A stretch of 13,444 bases of DNA from Asterionellopsis glacialis (taxonomy: Eukaryota > Bacillariophyta > Plagiogrammaphyceae > Rhaphoneidales > Asterionellopsidaceae): positions 1-13,444 of the forward strand of contig WKLE02004752.1 in assembly GCA_014885115.2 (NCBI GenBank). The letters run 5' to 3'. Positions 1-9,125 of the stretch are shown one piece after another. The notes under the pieces are model-generated. The model saw only the letters and a list, made by a program, of their open reading frames with translations, had not been told where the DNA came from and did no database searches. Within the stretch, counting starts at the first letter, position 1, and the number at the start of each line of letters is the position of its first letter. The position numbers and the translations under genes were made by a program.

Positions 1-419
1 AAAATGAAGATATCGAGGAAAAAAAGTAGTTTGAAAAGTCGTGACTAATTAGTCAAATCGGCCGGTAAGATATCCGATATTGTTGTCAGCATAGTGCAAG
101 TGCAGGAGTTGACCGCAAAATACAGTTTTTTGTCTGTCCATATTAACACCCCCAAAATGACATCATCTCAGGATGGTATTATCAAATTAGAGAGCCTTGT
201 TTTGGTAGACTTTTTGTGTTAAAACTTACAGAAGCGTACACTTTATACTGAGTCTACTGAGCCAAAATTTGAACTCTGGGAAAGCCCGCATGTGAAAACG
301 AAAAATAAAATAGAAATAGCATTGGTTTACTCGACCAGACTAAAAACAGAGCACTTGATGGCGGAAGAGGTATAATACGACCTACCTGGTGTTCTAGAGA
401 GTACCGGGTACTGGCAGAC
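1..419. other. Upstream flank / putative promoter and 5' UTR of the ABC transporter
   Basis: No gene is supported here. A TATA-like TATAATA lies at 371-377, about 45 bp before the ATG at 420. A short palindrome, GTACC-G-GGTAC, lies at 401-411, just before the start codon. The reading frame of the ABC gene is open upstream to about 309 but has no ATG, so 420 is the first usable start. A five-codon upstream ORF begins at ATG 358 and stops at 375. Promoter assignment is inference from position only. Confidence 0.35.
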
Positions 420-3400
420 ATGAGCATCGAGAGGATGGAACAAGCCGCAGCGGCTGCTTCTGCAGCGGATTCGTCAAGCAACAAGACCAACGATGAGGAG
501 AAAGAGAAGAGCGCTCCCGCCCAGCTTGCCTCGATGAGTGACGTATTTTCGTTTGGCGCAGGTCCCAAGACAAGATTTCTCCTCGTTCTTGGCTTCGCAT
601 GTGCTTGTGTTTCAGGTTGTGTCTTCCCTGCCATGGCATTTTACTTCTCTCGAAGTTTTGAAGAGTTGGGAGCCTCCACATCTGCAGAAGACTTCATGTC
701 TGATATTCGTGAATTGGCATTCACATTCATGGTCCTTGGTACCTTTGCAGGTGTATTCATGACGGCACAAGCGACTCTTTTGGAGACAGCGGCCGGGATT
801 ATGACACACGATTTAAAGACGAAATGGTTTGACGCCCTCCTCAGACAGGATCTTGCCTATTATGATATCAAGGACGTATCGGGCACAGCCACCATCATTT
901 CGTCAAATGGGGCGAAATATAAGAAGTACGTTCTCTCTCCCTTTTCACCTGCCGAGTGAGGGCTTATTTTTTGGTGGTGTGCTCTACTGTAAACATGTCC
1001 TTGCTCACGCGTATCTTGGCTTTTTTCACTTCCAATAGAGGTGTAGGGCGAAAGTTGGGGGAAGGCCTTCAATTTTTTATCACATTTGTTGGCGGTATTG
1101 GTTTTGCTTTTTACTCGTCTTGGAGAGCATCGTTCGTTGTCTTGTTGGTTCTTCCAGTCATGTCTTTGAGTGTTCTCTTTCTTGTTAAAATTAATTCAAG
1201 CCAATCTTCTAGAGCCAAGGAAAGTTTTGCCGAAGCGGGAGGTATTGTATACACTACTGTATCTGCCATCCGTACGGTCTTATCATTGAATGCAGTTTCT
1301 ACCATGATTGAAAAATTCGAATCTGCCACAGAAAAGGCCTACCGTGGTGCGGCAAGTCAAGTTCATTTGGTTGGACTCGCAAATGGATCCATGATGGCAT
1401 CCTTCCTCGTTTCTTATGTTCTTATCACATTATACGGTGCCTATTTACTCTACGATGAATTGAGAGAGAATGGATGTGATCCGTCTGGAACTGTCCCAGA
1501 CAATGACACATGTGACCAATCGGGATCAGATGTATTCGGAGCTTTGATGGGAATCACCTTTGGAGGTGCGGTCCTTCCTCAAATATCCACTGCCATTGAA
1601 GCCATTACAGGAGCTAGAGGTGCGTGCTATCCAGCACTTGCGGCCATGAGACGTACTGTTGGTAGTGAGGGTAAGGAAAAACACGGCAACACACAAGAGA
1701 GTGAGATCCCACTCCCAACGTATGCCATTGACTCATCTTCAACCACTGGAAAGAAACCTACTTCTGTTACTGGTGATATCAGATTCGAAAATGTTCGATT
1801 TTGCTATCCAACTAGACAGGAAACACTTGTCTGCGATGATTTTTCCCTTACTGTACCGGCAGGGAAGACTGTGGCTTTGGTTGGACCAAGGTAAGTGAAT
1901 TTCAATTGTTTGCGGTGTCAGCAAACCATTTTTTGTATGTTTTAGAATGACATTTTCTTACCATCTGGTTCTATTCGTATCGATAGTGGTGGCGGTAAGA
2001 GTACAATCATGCAATTGCTAGAGCGTTTCTATGACCCAATCGGTGGATCGATTACGTTGGACGGTGTAGACCTTAAGGATCTTAACGTTAAGTGGCTAAG
2101 GGAGCAAATTGGGTTAGTTAGTCAGGTGAGTTAGAAAATTCAATAAAAAGAGTGTTTAATTGCATTAGGTATTGTTGACCATCCTCAGGGGTTTCGTTTT
2201 TTGATTGCTGTAACAGGAACCAAGTCTATTTGCAAGAACTATTGGAGAGAATATCGCTTACGGGTGTCATGGTGTTACCCAAGAACAGATTGAAAATGCT
2301 GCTAAAATGGCAAATGCCCATGACTTTATTACTTCTTTTCCAGATGGTTATGATACTAAAGTAGGCGATAAGGGGGCACAGCTTTCCGGTGGCCAGAAAC
2401 AACGTATTGCCATCGCACGAGTTCTAGTTAAGAACCCAAAGATTCTTTTACTCGATGAAGCGACGAGCGGTGAGTCTTGAACTAAATGTTTTCTTTGACT
2501 ATTTGGATTGAGCTCAGATCGTTTGACTCATCAAATTCACTATTGTGCGTTTAACTGTTTCTACATTTACAGCTCTAGATAGTGAATCTGAAAAGGTTGT
2601 GCAAAAGGCACTGGACAATCTCTTAGAACTTGGCAACCGCACTACGTTGGTAATTGCTCACCGTCTATCCACTATTCGTGATGCAGATATGATTGTCGTT
2701 TGTGCATCAGGTCAAGTTGCCGAAACAGGCACTCACGAGGAGTTACTGGATAAGAAAGGTCACTATTATGATCTAGTTCAAGCTCAGAAAGCCCCAACTG
2801 TACAAAGGGAGGACACTGAATCATCTTCTGGCCCACCATCTAGGAGTCAAAGTGACGCAGACTTAACGGATGTAGATGCATCGACTGGAGAAATGCCAAT
2901 TTTGCGAATGGAAGATGTGCACTTCAGCTACCCGTCGCGTCCCGAAAACTCTATCTTTAAAGGTCTTACTTTATCAGTGAAAAAGGGTGAAACCCTGGCT
3001 TTGGTTGGCCCAAGGTAAAATCATTCAATGTTTATGCTTAGTAATTATTTCTGACCTATCAATGTTCTCACACTGATCTGTTGGTGCATGTTTTCTGTAG
3101 TGGTGAAGGTAAGAGTACTGTGATTCAGCTGGTGGAACGCTTTTATGACCCAGACTCGGGGAGCGTTGAACTTGAAGGTGTCAATCTCAAGACATTGAAT
3201 GTTCGTTGGTTGAGAGATCAGTTGGGGCTTGTTGGTCAGGAGCCCACTCTTTTCAACACAACTATTGCAGAGAACATTCGATACGGAAGGTCTAGTGCAA
3301 CTCAAGAAGAAATTGAAACCGCAGCAATGGAAGCGAATGCACATGGTTTCATCACCTCTTTCCCAGATGGGTATCAAACTGCTGTTGGAGAACAGGGAAC

Positions 3401-5112
3401 AAAAGTTTCCGGAGGTCAGAAGCAGAGGATTGCGCTAGCTCGAGCTCTGGTCAAGAAGCCGCGACTGCTTCTTCTCGACGAGGCGACGAGTGCTTTGGAC
3501 AGTGAATCCGAACGTATTGTACAGGAAGCGCTCGATAAAGTAATGGCCTCTTCACATCACACTACTATTGTTATTGCCCATAGGTTATCAACTATTCGCA
3601 ATGCTGATCGCATTGCAGTTATTGCGAACGGTAAAGTAAGAGAAATTGGAACTCATGATGAGCTCATGGCAAGGCCCAACGGCCGTTATCGTCGTTTACA
3701 GGAATTCCAAAGTCTTGAGAAAAGGGATACTAAAGTCACAGAAATCAAAGACGCTGGTGATCCTACTGAATCTCACGTGAAGACTGTGAAGAAGAGTGAC
3801 AAAGCTGACCAAAATGATGATGACAATATCATTGATTCTGAAAAAGAGAAAGAAAATGCACGCCGTGCTCGTCTTCTAGCCAAGGATGATAAAATGTACT
3901 TTTTCATCGGTGGCATCGGAGCTATTTTGGCGGGTCTTGTGTTCCCTGGTTGGGGTTTCATCTTTGCTTACATGGTAGAATTGCTCTATACTCCTATGTA
4001 TCCCTGCAGTGTTGAGGACGGAATACCACCACCAGATGGCTTCGACACATGTGAAGACTATATTGACTTTACAGTCGACGATATGAAGCAACTTTCATTC
4101 AAAATAACCTACGGTTGTCTAGGAGTTATTGCTTCAACTTTGCTGGGTAATGTGAGTTCAAGAGTGTTTCGTTATTGGGGGCCAAGAATCGTTGTTCACT
4201 GCCGCTAACTTTCCATGTTATTTCTTGTTTAGATGCTTGTATTTTATGGTTTTGGAATTGCTTCAGAGAAGATGAATAAGCGTGTTCGTGATGCTGCATT
4301 CCAGGCGCTTGTCCGACAAGAAGTTTCTTTCTTCGATTTGCGCTCCGTAGGAGCAATTACATCTCAATTTCAGGACGATGCTGCCCTAATCCATTCATTT
4401 AGTGGAGAACCAATTCGAACACTTCTTATGAATCTTGCTAGTGTGTTGGTGGGCGTAGTGGTCTCTTTTGCTTATATGTGGCCTTTTGCGTTGCTTACTT
4501 TGGCAACTCTTCCGTTTATGGCATTTGGTGCAGAAGCTGAGATGCAAATGTACATGGGTGAAGACGAAGAGGAAGAGGAAGAAGACGAAAACAGCCCTGG
4601 AGGCATCGTTGTTGAGACGTTGCTTAATATCAGGACTGTTGCGTCACTCACGATTGAAGATATGCGATCAAAAGAGTATTCGAATGCCCTCTTTCATGCA
4701 GAGCCACACCCAATTCGTACAAATTTTGTGAAGGGTTCAACATCTGGTCTAGGACAATTTATCCAAATGTGGGGTATCGCTTTGATGTTTTGGTGGGGAG
4801 GATGGCTTTTATACCGTTATCCTGAAGAGTTTGCATATAAGGACTTTCTGATTTCAATGTTTGCTCTTTTGTTTGCGCTCTCTGGTACCGCCGCCGCTGC
4901 CCAAAATGCCACTAATAGAGACAAAGCCAAAGCAGCATGTGATAGAATTTTTGATTTGGTCGACCGGCACAGGTACGAACAAAGAAAAATGCTTGTTTCT
5001 GAGTATATTTTCTTATTTCCAATGAAGCTTACATCCTGCATTCTCCTTACCTCTTTTTTGCAGTTCTATTGATCCACTCAGCGATGAAGGTGTCCGTGGG
5101 AAAATTGACTAG
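420..5112 (+). CDS. ABCB-type ABC transporter with TMD-NBD-NBD-TMD order (8 exons, 1343 aa)
   Basis: This is an ATP-driven membrane exporter of the ABCB (P-glycoprotein/MDR) family; the substrate cannot be read from sequence. Exons by GT-AG splicing: 420-925, 1039-1890, 1987-2125, 2217-2469, 2573-3014, 3101-4151, 4233-4972, 5064-5112; the frame is kept at every junction. TMD1 (about residues 50-360) has six hydrophobic segments. NBD1 (about 420-650) has Walker A GPSGGGKST around K457, Q-loop Q499, signature LSGGQ 555-559, Walker B ILLLDE 575-580 and switch H613. NBD2 (about 695-925) has Walker A GPSGEGKST around K735, Q777, VSGGQ 833-837, LLLLDE about 853-858 and H891. A charged linker then leads to TMD2 (about 996-1320). 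The protein ends after [14 protein letters not shown], normally the linker into an NBD. Both ATPase modules look catalytically complete. The domain order is unusual: canonical full transporters are TMD-NBD-TMD-NBD. An acidic run at about 1191-1200 interrupts an intracellular loop of TMD2. Family confidence is very high; the exact terminal exon is slightly less certain. Confidence 0.92.
926..1038 (+). other. Intron 1 of the ABC transporter
   Basis: The donor is GTACGT at 926 and the acceptor AATAG ends at 1038 (113 bp). Splicing rebuilds a Lys codon (AA|A) and joins ...AKYKK to GVGRKLGEG, which matches the loop preceding TM3 in ABCB transmembrane domains. Without splicing the frame hits a stop at 957-959. 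Confidence 0.85.
1891..1986 (+). other. Intron 2 of the ABC transporter, inside the NBD1 Walker A
   Basis: The donor is GTAAGT at 1891 and the acceptor GATAG ends at 1986 (96 bp). It splits the Ser codon (AG|T) of GPSGGGKST, so the P-loop exists only after splicing. Its position is identical to that of intron 5 in NBD2. Confidence 0.92.
2126..2216 (+). other. Intron 3 of the ABC transporter, at the NBD1 Q-loop
   Basis: The donor is GTGAGT at 2126 and the acceptor AACAG ends at 2216 (91 bp). It is phase 0, between GLVSQ and EPSLF. NBD2 has no intron at this place. Confidence 0.9.
2470..2572 (+). other. Intron 4 of the ABC transporter, after NBD1 Walker B
   Basis: The donor is GTGAGT at 2470 and the acceptor TTACAG ends at 2572 (103 bp). 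It splits the Ala codon of [11 protein letters not shown]2 is uninterrupted here. Confidence 0.92.
3015..3100 (+). other. Intron 5 of the ABC transporter, inside the NBD2 Walker A
   Basis: The donor is GTAAAA at 3015 and the acceptor CTGTAG ends at 3100 (86 bp). It splits the Ser codon (AG|T) of GPSGEGKST, at exactly the codon and phase of intron 2. Confidence 0.9.
4152..4232 (+). other. Intron 6 of the ABC transporter, in TMD2
   Basis: The donor is GTGAGT at 4152 and the acceptor TTTAG ends at 4232 (81 bp), phase 0. Splicing joins STLLGN to [10 protein letters not shown], restoring TM8 and the loop that follows it. Reading through would stop at 4206-4208. Confidence 0.85.
4973..5063 (+). 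other. Intron 7 of the ABC transporter, before the terminal exon
   Basis: The donor is GTACGA at 4973 and the acceptor TTGCAG, preceded by a pyrimidine tract, ends at 5063 (91 bp). It rebuilds a Ser codon (AG|T) and adds [15 protein letters not shown], a typical post-TMD linker of ABCB proteins, before TAG at 5110-5112. The family-like residues after the junction support the splice. Confidence 0.8.
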
Positions 5113-5975
5113 GGCTTGCGTGGATTGCAACAGAGAATCCTTCTGAAGACAACTTCGACTACATGTTATATATTTTGTATTCATTTCAATGTTTAGATAA
5201 CCATACTTACTGTAACTGGATAATTTTTACAAAGTAGACGTGGTCTTCCTCTTGCAGAATGCAAGCAAATGCAGGGAAATCAAATTGCTGTGATTTTTAG
5301 GAATCAAACTTTCAAAGTTGTACACTTCCTGCGAGAGTGTGGTTGATATGGTGGAAGGCGGGCTCAAAACACCAATTCGACTGGTTCACACATGGGGTGC
5401 GTTGTCATTGTTGATGTACGATAACCTACAAAAATATTTATGTGTATTCATTGATGTTGGGGCGTTTGACAATGTCACGAAGTCACTGTGTCGATGGTGC
5501 ATTAATGTAGTTGCGGTGGGACAATAATCATTCATTGGGAGTGGAATAATATTTGCAAATTGTAGAGGCTGAAACTCAACAGTGCCGTAAAGATCGGGCA
5601 AGAGTGTCCCGCCCGGGATGCTATTTTGAAACAAAAAGGATTATCCTCCCCTATTGACTTGTCAGGATTCCTGCCGGGACGACATCATACATACTCACTG
5701 GAGTTTAGTGGTGGGTAATTAGAGAGTTGTATTATTTATTGTTGTGTATACTGTAGCAAGTGGGTTCACACTTTATCAGAAAAAAATAAGACTAAGAATT
5801 TTTTTTCCCCTGAAAAAAGACTACCTACCCCCCACACTTTATTTTGCGATCGAGCAAAAGAATCAGAAATCGAAGCACAAGAGATGTTGGTCAAAGATTG
5901 CGTCAGACATTTCCTGTCAGAAATTCTGTCTTGGAGAGAGAATTTCTAAGATCATGTTGTAAATACAAGAACTCC

Positions 5976-6144
5976 TACTTATCCCGGTCATTTACCGTCT
6001 GCGTTAGCTGTTTTCCCGGCCAAAAAGGCCGGGAAACCGCGGGATGAAGGATCACTCTGTAAACCTTACATGGTTTTTGGTAGTGCATTCGTGGTGAACG
6101 TTCATCCCGCGGTTTCCCGGTCCTAAATTACCGGGGATTACGTA
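5976..6144. repeat. GC-rich foldback (nested inverted repeat), possibly MITE-like
   Basis: A perfect 20-bp inverted repeat, CCGGGAAACCGCGGGATGAA at 6029-6048 and its reverse complement at 6101-6120, encloses a 52-nt loop. Imperfect outer arms follow: TACTTATCCCGGTCATTTA at 5976-5994 resembles the complement of 6124-6144. The left half also holds a local hairpin, TTTCCCGGCC (6012-6021) with GGCCGGGAAA (6027-6036) around an A5 loop, which uses part of the same arm. The two pairings exclude each other. The GC content stands out from the AT-rich surroundings. No clear target-site duplication is visible, so a transposon origin is unproven. Confidence 0.6.
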
Positions 6145-6163
6145 GCTTTTTTGCGTAGCTTTT
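6141..6163. repeat. Short direct repeat beside the foldback
   Basis: CGTAGCTTTT occurs at 6141-6150 and again at 6154-6163, a 13-bp period overlapping the right edge of the foldback. It may reflect replication slippage. Confidence 0.5.
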
Positions 6164-7138
6164 GTACTGGTGATGACCGACGGAAACTCTTCCCAGGGTT
6201 TTTTTATCTCCCTGCTCGCTCGCACCCTTCGAATAAGCTGTTTTAGCGAAGCCAACATACAACTAGTGAAACTAAATAATACTGTAAAAAAATTTTTGAA
6301 AGAGGGGTGTATTCTTCTTGCATGACTGATACCAAAATGTATCTGTAGGAATTTAGACTAACGATTGTAGAGTTTATAATTGTTTCTTCCTGTTATCCCT
6401 TTTCAAGGGGCCAGTCGGTATGTAGTGACGTAGTCGGACAAGCAAAACAGGTATATACGCCTTCAATTGTGATACTACAGTACTATTATACTCCCAATTT
6501 CTCTACTGTATCAGGAATCAGGAAAGAGGAAAAAATTACTGTGCTGAATATAAATCACAATGTAGTCCGTCATTCTGGGCGGGTTGTTGGAAAACGATTT
6601 CTTACGGAATTCATATAATTAGTCATTTAAGGACGAAAATTTATTAACAGATAAAGGATAACCTAATCGTATATCAGAGGTAAAATAATTCAGAATTTAA
6701 AAAATATGAAGAAACTGCGGATGTCACCGAAGAGCCAATCATTTCACAGCTTTCAGAAACAGCAAAAAAAACCTTGTTCTTTATCAATACAATAAGGAGC
6801 ACGTTCATTGGTCAAAACACCTTTTAACAATAAAATGATACCCTTGATGAGAAAAATAGAAAAAGACTCCCACCGCACAGCGAATCATTTAAGAGGATTG
6901 AAACGATTTAACGTGGCTGAAACAATGTTATCTACGGAAGGATGTAAAATTTTTTTTCCGTAATTTACAATCCTACTACAAAACATGTTTTCCAAAGTAA
7001 ATGATACCCATGACTAACTTCAAGTTAAACCATCAAAATTCGTTGAAGTTTGGAGAAGCTATTTTTCTCTTACACATATTCCTGTCTGCTCTTCTGAACA
7101 GATCATGTCTTCCCAGTTTGAAGAGATGATACCATACC

Positions 7139-7199
7139 TGGTACCATACACATCAACAGGCTGATAGCTACCCGGAAACATCGGGTATAGCTGGTACCA
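7139..7199. repeat. Stem-loop upstream of the TPR-like gene
   Basis: Self-complementary TGGTACCA occurs at 7139-7146 and 7192-7199 and can pair as an outer stem. Inside it, AGCTACCCG (7166-7174) pairs with CGGGTATAGCT (7182-7192) apart from a 2-nt bulge. The structure lies about 230 bp before the TPR start codon; function is unknown. Confidence 0.4.
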
Positions 7200-7427
7200 C
7201 CCTGTAGCGTTCAGTTATTAATAACAATGTATTATATATTAATTGAGTAGGAAAATCCGGCATGCGAATACAGCGTTCGTTTCTTGGGCATTCGTGATAC
7301 CTACCGTGCACCAAAACTTGGAAAACGAACGTGTGTTTTTGGAGCAAACTAAAGTTTCACATTTTTTTCGGAACAGCAGCAAAAGCATCGAGGGAGAATC
7401 ATAATTTCAAGTGCTAATAATACTAAT

Positions 7428-8282
7428 ATGATCGTGCAGTTTAACAATCAGGGTATCGCCTTTATTGAAAAGGGATGCTACGCTCAAGCTTTAATCATGT
7501 TTCAAGGTGCACTTCAACTAATCGTGAACAACGAGAAGACAAAAGAGACGCCCCATAACATTGATCCAATGCAGATGACTAATCATCCTCATGTACAAGC
7601 TGCAATTGTCACAATGTTGCTGGATAACAACAGTAAACATCAAGAAGAATTTTCATCTGTACCATCACCATCATCTCCGCCATCGTTCTCCACTTATGTG
7701 AAAGACATTGATGCTTTCAATGTCATGTCTCGCTTTAAAAACAATTTTTCGCCTGCTCCTCGATCAAGAAATCATGGTCATTGCGACCAGCAAGAAAATG
7801 TAGCTATTACCATGTTTACCAACCCAATCAAGATCGACCCTTCTCTTTCTACCTCCACTCATGGCATCAACCCCATTAGTGATGGTCATTCTAATGCATA
7901 TGCTTGTATTATCCTATACAATCGTGCACTCGCAACCCATTTAGAAGCAATGGAAATTCCACCCTCCACATATCAAGAATCAAAACTTCATTCAGCCTCA
8001 AAGCTCTACGAGATGGCAATAGATCTTATACCTGAAAACACGGAAGTGATGAATTTGCGTTTTTCTACCATCATCACCTTGGCAGCATTAAATAATGTTT
8101 GCTATATTCATCATAGTTTGGGCGAGTATGACGTAGCGCTACACCACGTCTATGATTTGGAAGCATCATTAGAATGGCTACGTGACTATGTCGGTACTGT
8201 AGGTCTTCAAAATATGTGGAGAAAGGTGTACTTCAATACCTTGGTACTTTTAAAAACACCAATTGCAGCTTCAGTTGCCTGA
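7428..8282 (+). CDS. TPR-like protein of a diatom-type expanded family, 284 aa, single exon
   Basis: The function is unknown; TPR folds usually mediate protein-protein contacts. The N-terminus, NNQGIAFIEKGCYAQAL (residues 6-22), is a TPR-like helix pair. A low-complexity Ser/Pro and charged middle follows (about 66-150), then helical repeats: YNRALATHLEA (164-174), SKLYEMAIDLIPEN (191-204), and LAALNNVCYIHHSLGEYDVALHHVYDLE (218-245), in which 222-239 resembles a canonical TPR. The pattern of an N-terminal NN-G-x-EKG-CY-QAL block, a variable middle and a C-terminal LNN-x-HxxLGEY block is one I recall from many diatom predicted proteins; that is memory, not a search. The start at 7428 is chosen because it directly precedes the conserved N-terminal block; the frame is open somewhat upstream without another ATG. 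The gene converges on the exosome gene, and its last 87 codons were duplicated into 8851-9125. Confidence 0.75.
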   Translation: MIVQFNNQGIAFIEKGCYAQALIMFQGALQLIVNNEKTKETPHNIDPMQMTNHPHVQAAIVTMLLDNNSKHQEEFSSVPSPSSPPSFSTYVKDIDAFNVMSRFKNNFSPAPRSRNHGHCDQQENVAITMFTNPIKIDPSLSTSTHGINPISDGHSNAYACIILYNRALATHLEAMEIPPSTYQESKLHSASKLYEMAIDLIPENTEVMNLRFSTIITLAALNNVCYIHHSLGEYDVALHHVYDLEASLEWLRDYVGTVGLQNMWRKVYFNTLVLLKTPIAASVA

Positions 8283-8372
8283 AGAAAACAAGTTTGCAAT
8301 GAACAGATATTAATTATAGAGATCAACAGATGATTTACATTAACGAATTGTACCAGTTATATATATAAGTTA

Positions 8373-8378
8373 AATAAA
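8373..8378 (+). promoter_or_regulatory. Possible poly(A) signal of the TPR-like gene
   Basis: AATAAA lies 91 nt after the stop codon, in an AT-rich stretch. It could direct 3' end formation, although poly(A) signals are poorly conserved in many protists. Confidence 0.35.
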
Positions 8379-8450
8379 ATAGGAAAGAAAAAGTTAAAAT
8401 GAGAATCAACAAGAGATGTATTATTCTGACTATTAATCTGCCTTTTTAAT

Positions 8451-8851
8451 TTACGAAGACCATGTGTTTTTGATTCTTTTTTAACTTTTTGATCCACGTT
8501 AAATCTCCAGAATGCAACTACTTCAGAACTTGCACGAGATGTAGCATCAACGGACGTGATGAATGTGTCTAAAGTAATTCGACATCTCCTTCTCCTTGTA
8601 GCTGTTATTTGTGTTTCTGATTGTAGTTGTCCCGTCATTATGACTACTTTTACCAGCGACACCACAGCCCATCGTTTTCCTTTGACAACCTAACAACCTT
8701 GCCGGGAAGTTCACTATCATTGACGAAAGTAATTATCAATAAGTTTATCTTATATTTGGAAACATGATAGTGATTTTGCCATCCCAGTTAACATCTTTTC
8801 TGGATGTTCACTATAATTTGAGTCAGTAGTGTAATAGTTGTTGACGAATTG
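8451..8851 (-). pseudogene. Truncated, decayed 3' copy of the RRP46-like exosome gene
   Basis: This minus-strand stretch aligns with the 3' end of the intact exosome gene (9321 to about 9620). Translated pieces such as DTFITSVDATSRAS and VVAFWRFNVDQKV mirror ETFIMSIEAASRAS and VVAFWRLAVEQKV of the intact protein. The copy lacks everything upstream (RNase PH core and start). It has a 1-nt deletion near the end that shifts the frame past the ancestral stop (the TTA at 8451-8453, equivalent to 9321-9323). Homology is good to about 8745. A second short piece of the same gene segment follows at about 8802-8851. No promoter or start is retained, so it is a relic of a segmental duplication. Confidence 0.85.
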
Positions 8852-9125
8852 ATCGTGTATACCTGAAAACATGGAAGCGATGAATTTGAGTTCATCTGAT
8901 AGCATAAACATTGGCAACATTGAATAAAAAGAATGTTTGTCAAATTCATTGTAGTTTGGTTGAGTATGGCATAGCTTTACACCCTATCGATGATTTAAAG
9001 TCGCTATTGTGAAATGGCTGCGAGCCCAAATCGGTACAGTAGGTCCTGCAACATGCGTAGAAAGAGATGTACACTTGGATTGTATGATACTTTTGTAGCC
9101 GACAATTGTAGCTTCAGTTTCATGA
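8851..9125 (+). pseudogene. Truncated, decayed 3' copy of the TPR-like gene
   Basis: Nucleotides from TATACCTGAAAACATGGAAG (8858-8877) through to TGA at 9123-9125 follow the 3' end of the TPR gene (8022-8282) with many substitutions and indels. The copy contains in-frame stops, for example TAA at 8925-8927. Recognisable pieces include PENMEAMNL (parent PENTEVMNL), WLRAQIGTVG (parent WLRDYVGTVG) and a final IVASVS (parent IAASVA). It starts abruptly at about 8851, directly against exosome-gene-derived sequence, which marks the duplication junction. Confidence 0.85.

Larger units (their letters stand above)
5113..7427. other. Long AT-rich intergenic region without a convincing gene
   Basis: Open frames here are short (under 85 codons), on both strands, and show no family motif. 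I found no remnant of the NBD that the end of the ABC transporter seems to lack. What can be seen: a foldback element at 5976-6144; a hairpin at 5919-5947 (AGAAATTCT / AGAATTTCT); two overlapping alternative stems at 6933-6973 (TACGGAA/TTCCGTA and GGATGTAAA/TTTACAATCC); a stem-loop at 7139-7199; and a 9-bp inverted repeat, CGTTCGTTT at 7274-7282 with its complement at 7323-7331, upstream of the TPR gene. The first few hundred bases presumably hold the 3' UTR of the ABC gene, and the last few hundred the promoter of the TPR-like gene. Confidence 0.6.

Noticed and set aside
358..375. Five-codon upstream ORF before the transporter
   Set aside because: It is too short to support, and the transcription start is unknown, so it may not be in the mRNA.
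254..634. Minus-strand open frame of 126 codons opposite the transporter start
   Set aside because: It overlaps the N-terminal coding exon of a well-supported gene, has biased composition and no domain; it looks like a shadow frame.
5318..5634. Open frames of 69 (+) and 82 (-) codons downstream of the transporter
   Set aside because: They overlap each other on opposite strands, show no family motif and do not continue the missing NBD.
5976..6144. Foldback read as a definite transposon
   Set aside because: No convincing target-site duplication or internal coding sequence, and copy number cannot be judged from one window; kept only as a repeat.
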